Shown here piece by piece: positions 5,009 through 8,182 of a DNA stretch of 8,182 nucleotides (its first letter is position 1; each line of letters opens with the position of its first letter). The stretch spans positions 1,297 through 9,478 of the forward strand of contig NVSW01000016.1 in NCBI GenBank assembly GCA_002401365.1, given 5' to 3'. The DNA is from Piscirickettsiaceae bacterium (GTDB taxonomy: Bacteria; Pseudomonadota; Gammaproteobacteria; Methylococcales; Cycloclasticaceae). Below the pieces are notes generated by a model. That model was not told where the DNA came from. It worked only from the letters and a program-made list of their open reading frames with translations, and ran no database searches. The position numbers and the translations under genes were made by a program.

Positions 5009-6886
5009 ATGGTATTTAAAGACTTCCCGCAGGGGAATATTGACCTTTCAAGACGTCGTTTTGTGACGGGCGTCGCGGCTGGTAGCACATTACTTGGCGC
5101 GGGCTTTACGCCGAGTCAGGTACTTGCAAGCAACCGCATTAAACAGCAAGCACAAACCCTAACGGGCACACAATTCAATTTAACGTATAGCCCAACGCCG
5201 GTAAATTTTACAGGCAAAGACCGCTTTGCTACGGCGATTAACGGCTCTGTTCCTGCGCCTACCCTACGAATGAAAGAGGGTGACCATGTAGAGTTAAATG
5301 TTAAAAACCAACTTGCTGAAGATACGTCTATTCATTGGCACGGCATTATTCTTCCTAGTGGGCAAGATGGCGTGCCGAATGTTAGTGATGGTTTCTCGGG
5401 CATTAAACCGGGTGAATCATTTACCTATAAGTTTCAGCTAAAACAAAGCGGCACGTACTGGTATCACTCCCATTCTGGTTTTCAAGAGCCAACTGGGGCA
5501 TATGGAGCCATTGTTATCGACCCCATTGAGCCTGAGCCCTATAGTTATGACCGTGACTATGTGGTGCTTTTGTCTGACTGGAGTGATGAAAACCCCAATA
5601 ATATGTACGCAAAGCTTAAAAAGTTATCCGATTACTACAATTTTAAAGAGCGAACTATTTTTGATGCGTTAAATGAAATAAGTGAAAAAGGTTGGGAAGG
5701 CTTTTGGCGCAGTCGCGGTATGTGGAATCAAATGCGCATGTCCGATCGTGATATTACCGATGTAACTGGATATAGCTACACCTATTTGATGAACGGGCAA
5801 ACGCCTGATGATAATTGGACGGCATTGTTTAAGCGTGGTGAGAAAATCCGCTTGCGGTTTATTAATTCAGCAGCAATGACTTTTTTCGATGTTCGCATAC
5901 CGGGCTTAAAAATGACCGTTATTGCAGCCGATGGACAGAATGTACAACCCTTTACAGTTGACGAGTTTCGACTAGGCGTGGCTGAAACTTATGATGTGAT
6001 TGTTGAGCCAAGCAGCGAACAGGCCTATAGCATTTTTGCTCAATCCATAGACCGCAGTGGTTTCACCTGCGGCACGTTAACCCCAGACGCAGCGATGAAA
6101 GCGCAACCACCGGCAATGGATAACGATATTATTTTAGGTCATGGCGATATGGGTATGAGTATGCCCGGTATGGCTGGGATGAATCATGGCGAGATGGGCG
6201 GCATGGACCATAGCAAAATGTCTGGTATGAGTAGCATGAAGGGCATGGATCACAGCAAGATGTCCGGTATGAGTGGAATGAAAGGTATGGACCACAGTGG
6301 TCATAACATGGCGAATATGAAACCAGCTCCTCAATATGGTTCAGGTGCCGCTGGGTACGGAAGCAATAGGCCGGTTAAACATCAAGCAACTGAGTTTGGC
6401 CCCCATATTGATATGCGAGCCGATGCACCCCAGTACCGGCTTGATGACCCAGGCATTGGCTTACGAGGTAATGGGCGGCGTGTATTAACGTATGCGGATT
6501 TAAAAAACTTGTATAAAACTCCCGATCCTAGAGAGCCAGAAAGGGAAATAGATCTTCATTTAACCGGCAATATGAGTCGCTATATGTGGTCCATGAATGG
6601 AGTTAAGTTCGCCGATGCGCAGCCTTTAAAGTTTAAATTTGGTGAGCGCTTACGCATTAACTTTATTAACGACACCATGATGAACCACCCCATGCACCTA
6701 CACGGTATGTGGAGTGATTTAGAAACCGGAGACCCTGACTATATTCCTCGTAAACACACGGTCATTGTGCAACCTGGTTCAAAGGCAAGTTATTTGGTAA
6801 CGGCAGATGCAATGGGCAGCTGGGCGTATCACTGTCACCTGTTTTTCCATATGTTGGGCATGTTTCGTAAAGTTGAAGTGAGCTAG
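5009..6886 (+). CDS. copA: Multicopper oxidase CopA, copper resistance
   Basis: This 625-residue periplasmic multicopper oxidase oxidises Cu(I) and binds copper, lowering its toxicity. The N-terminus carries a twin-arginine signal (SRRRF at 14-18, hydrophobic core to about residue 40), so the folded enzyme is exported by Tat. Three cupredoxin domains are present. The first has HWHG (109-112) and WYHSH (151-155), the middle lies at about 185-345, and the last holds HPMHLHG (560-566) and HCHLFFHMLGM (608-618). The final motif includes the type 1 copper ligands Cys609, His614 and Met618. All trinuclear-site motifs are intact. A Met/His-rich insert covers about 381-437. Length fits the CopA/PcoA family. 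AGGAAA at 4998-5003 is the ribosome site, apparently held in a stem. copB follows after 6 nt. Confidence 0.97.
   Translation: MVFKDFPQGNIDLSRRRFVTGVAAGSTLLGAGFTPSQVLASNRIKQQAQTLTGTQFNLTYSPTPVNFTGKDRFATAINGSVPAPTLRMKEGDHVELNVKNQLAEDTSIHWHGIILPSGQDGVPNVSDGFSGIKPGESFTYKFQLKQSGTYWYHSHSGFQEPTGAYGAIVIDPIEPEPYSYDRDYVVLLSDWSDENPNNMYAKLKKLSDYYNFKERTIFDALNEISEKGWEGFWRSRGMWNQMRMSDRDITDVTGYSYTYLMNGQTPDDNWTALFKRGEKIRLRFINSAAMTFFDVRIPGLKMTVIAADGQNVQPFTVDEFRLGVAETYDVIVEPSSEQAYSIFAQSIDRSGFTCGTLTPDAAMKAQPPAMDNDIILGHGDMGMSMPGMAGMNHGEMGGMDHSKMSGMSSMKGMDHSKMSGMSGMKGMDHSGHNMANMKPAPQYGSGAAGYGSNRPVKHQATEFGPHIDMRADAPQYRLDDPGIGLRGNGRRVLTYADLKNLYKTPDPREPEREIDLHLTGNMSRYMWSMNGVKFADAQPLKFKFGERLRINFINDTMMNHPMHLHGMWSDLETGDPDYIPRKHTVIVQPGSKASYLVTADAMGSWAYHCHLFFHMLGMFRKVEVS
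6200..6298 (+). repeat. Tandem Met/His-rich coding repeat in CopA
   Basis: Two 42-bp units (6200-6241 and 6242-6283) encode GMDHSKMSGMSSMK and GMDHSKMSGMSGMK, and a third partial unit (6284-6298) encodes GMDHS. The two full units match at 35 of 42 bases by eye. Most differences are silent third-position changes, which points to an old duplication kept by selection on the protein. Such Met-rich repeats bind Cu(I) in the CopA family. Confidence 0.85.
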
Positions 6887-6892
6887 GAGAAA

Positions 6893-7594
6893 ATGATGAA
6901 AAAAATACTGATACTCATAGGGTTGCTTATCTCAACTACAGTTGTAGCGGGTGGGCGCGGAGATGACCCATTACTCACAAAATTCATGATTGATCGGCTT
7001 GAATATAGAGCGGCAGATGGCCCAGACCCAGTTGTTTTAAAAGGCCAAGCTTGGGTAGGTAAGGATCTAGATAAACTTTGGGTGAAAGTGGATGCAGAGC
7101 GAGTTAGCGGTAAAACTAAAGAATTGGAACTGCAGTTTCTATACAGCAAAGCAATAGCACCGTATTGGGATGTTCAAGTTGGTTGGCGTCACGATAACTT
7201 ACCTAACCCCAATCGTGATTGGCTAGCATTTGGGTTCCAAGGTCTTGCACCTTATTTCTTTGAAATTGATGTGGCTGGGTTTATAGGCGAGGGAGGGCAA
7301 ACAGCATTCAGACTTGAAGCGGAGTATGAGATTTTGTTTACCCAGAAGCTTATTTTAACGCCCGAAGTAGAAGTGAATTTCTACGGTAAAGATGATGTTG
7401 TAACAGGTGTTGGCGCTGGCTTATCAGATATCGAGCTAGGGCTAAGGCTTCGCTACGAAATCAAGCGCGAATTTGCACCGTATATTGGAATTAATTGGAC
7501 AAGCAAGTACGGAAAAACAGCCGATATAGCAAAAATAGCCGGTGAGGATAAGTCGGATGCACAATTTGTGGTGGGCGTTAGAGCGTGGTTTTAG
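6893..7594 (+). CDS. copB: Copper resistance outer-membrane protein CopB
   Basis: This 233-residue outer-membrane beta-barrel of the CopB/PcoB family works with CopA in copper tolerance, probably by binding copper or limiting its passage at the outer membrane. A signal peptide ends about residue 19 (TTVVA). The family signature region PYWDVQVGWRHD is at 90-101, and the chain ends in a strand closing with RAWF, the expected C-terminal Phe. Compared with many CopB proteins it is short and lacks the long Met/His-rich N-terminal extension. The ribosome site AGGAG (6885-6889) overlaps the copA stop. It is 3 nt from the first ATG and 6 nt from the second ATG at 6896, so the second may be the one used, shortening the protein by one residue. 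Confidence 0.95.
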   Translation: MMKKILILIGLLISTTVVAGGRGDDPLLTKFMIDRLEYRAADGPDPVVLKGQAWVGKDLDKLWVKVDAERVSGKTKELELQFLYSKAIAPYWDVQVGWRHDNLPNPNRDWLAFGFQGLAPYFFEIDVAGFIGEGGQTAFRLEAEYEILFTQKLILTPEVEVNFYGKDDVVTGVGAGLSDIELGLRLRYEIKREFAPYIGINWTSKYGKTADIAKIAGEDKSDAQFVVGVRAWF

Positions 7595-7637
7595 TGTCTA
7601 AATTAACGTTATTAATAATACAAAAGGATAGATACAA

Positions 7638-8182
7638 ATGATGATTACAAACACACAAGACAACAAATCAATGGCGATTAAATTAATAGTTATAGCCTTG
7701 TTAAGTATTGCGTTATCAGCGCCTGCTTTTGCAGGTGGTTCTCATGGAGGGCATGGTAGTGGCACGACGAGTTCTCATAAAAAGCCTTCTAAACGGGTGT
7801 TTTCTGAAGAGTACATGCCTCATTCAGAAGGCCATGAGCATGATGCGGGGTTAAGCCCTGTTGGCCGACCTGCCGCACAACAAGAGGCGACGATGACGAT
7901 TGAGGTTGGAACGTTCGATACGATGCGCTACGCATTCTTACCTGCCCTAGAGATAAAGCCAGGAGATGTTGTTAAATTTGTCATTACCAACCAAGGAAAA
8001 ATCCCTCACGAATTTTCTATTGGCGATGATACCGAACAAGAAGAGCACAGAGCGATGATGCGAAAAACGCCTGATATGGTTCACCAAGATGCCAGTACGG
8101 TAACTATTCAACCAGGAGAAACAGAAATTCTAACGTGGAAGTTTAATACGGCAGACGTTGTGATTGCCTGCAATATTCCTGG
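7638..8182 (+). CDS. Periplasmic His-rich cupredoxin, CopI-like (3' end outside window)
   Basis: The frame is open from 7638 to the window end, giving 181 complete codons. The ribosome site AAGGA (7624-7628) lies 9 nt before the ATG. The signal peptide ends about residue 32 (SAPAFA), after an N-region extended to Met12, so Met12 is an alternative start. A His/Gly-rich segment follows (GGSHGGHG, then PHSEGHEHD at 61-69). A cupredoxin fold then begins (ATMTIEVGTFDTMRYAF, LEIKPGDVVKFVITN). Type 1 copper ligands appear at His124 in IPHEF and Cys178 in ACNIPG; the remaining His and Met would lie past the window end. It probably sequesters or carries periplasmic copper in the same operon as copA and copB, 43 nt after copB with no terminator between. 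It resembles CopI of other proteobacteria; plain plastocyanin/azurin-like naming is safer. Confidence 0.9.
   Translation, partial: MMITNTQDNKSMAIKLIVIALLSIALSAPAFAGGSHGGHGSGTTSSHKKPSKRVFSEEYMPHSEGHEHDAGLSPVGRPAAQQEATMTIEVGTFDTMRYAFLPALEIKPGDVVKFVITNQGKIPHEFSIGDDTEQEEHRAMMRKTPDMVHQDASTVTIQPGETEILTWKFNTADVVIACNIP

Noticed and set aside
6134..6334. Minus-strand His-rich open frame opposite the CopA Met-rich region
   Set aside because: The His/Thr repeats are simply the complement of ATG-rich codons in the copA repeat; no ribosome site or context supports it.

Overview
The window looks like a chromosomal or island-borne heavy-metal handling region of a moderately AT-rich gammaproteobacterium, probably marine or aquatic. 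That assignment is inferred from the base composition, the Fur-type operator, and protein families typical of Alteromonadales-like or Oceanospirillales-like genomes. No rRNA, tRNA, transposase or CRISPR array is visible. Nearly every gene encodes an envelope or metal-binding protein.

Left edge (1-409): the 5' part of a minus-strand gene for a small secreted His/Cys-rich protein (1-242) runs off the window. A 167-base divergent gap follows, holding a near-consensus sigma-70 promoter overlapped by a perfect Fur-box palindrome. It reads into a cytochrome c/FTR1 iron permease fusion (410-2314, +).

Middle (2317-4479, minus strand): five tightly packed genes, reading from 4441 down to 2317. They encode a MerT-like three-helix membrane protein, a MerP-like periplasmic HMA protein, an outer-membrane beta-barrel, a small CPHC thioredoxin-fold protein and a MerR-family regulator. 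The first gene is preceded by a MerR-type promoter (19-bp spacer with a dyad), so the last gene probably controls the operon that encodes it. There is no mercuric reductase, and the regulator lacks the Cys82 equivalent of mercury-sensing MerR. The metal is therefore open.

Right (4552-8182, plus strand): a copper-resistance operon. It has a small secreted Met/Cys-rich CopL-like protein, the Tat-exported multicopper oxidase CopA with a Met-rich insert, the outer-membrane protein CopB, and a His-rich periplasmic cupredoxin cut by the window end. Between the CopL-like gene and copA lies a structured 93-base element. An 11-bp perfect stem pairs the end of the first gene, including its stop codon, with the copA Shine-Dalgarno and encloses two further hairpins. 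This suggests that translation of the leader gene opens copA.

Together the three modules form an envelope metal-homeostasis cassette: Fur-controlled iron uptake, a MerR-controlled Mer-like thiol transport module, and periplasmic copper oxidation and sequestration. The most interesting items are the copL-copA RNA element and the reductase-less Mer-like operon with its atypical sensor.
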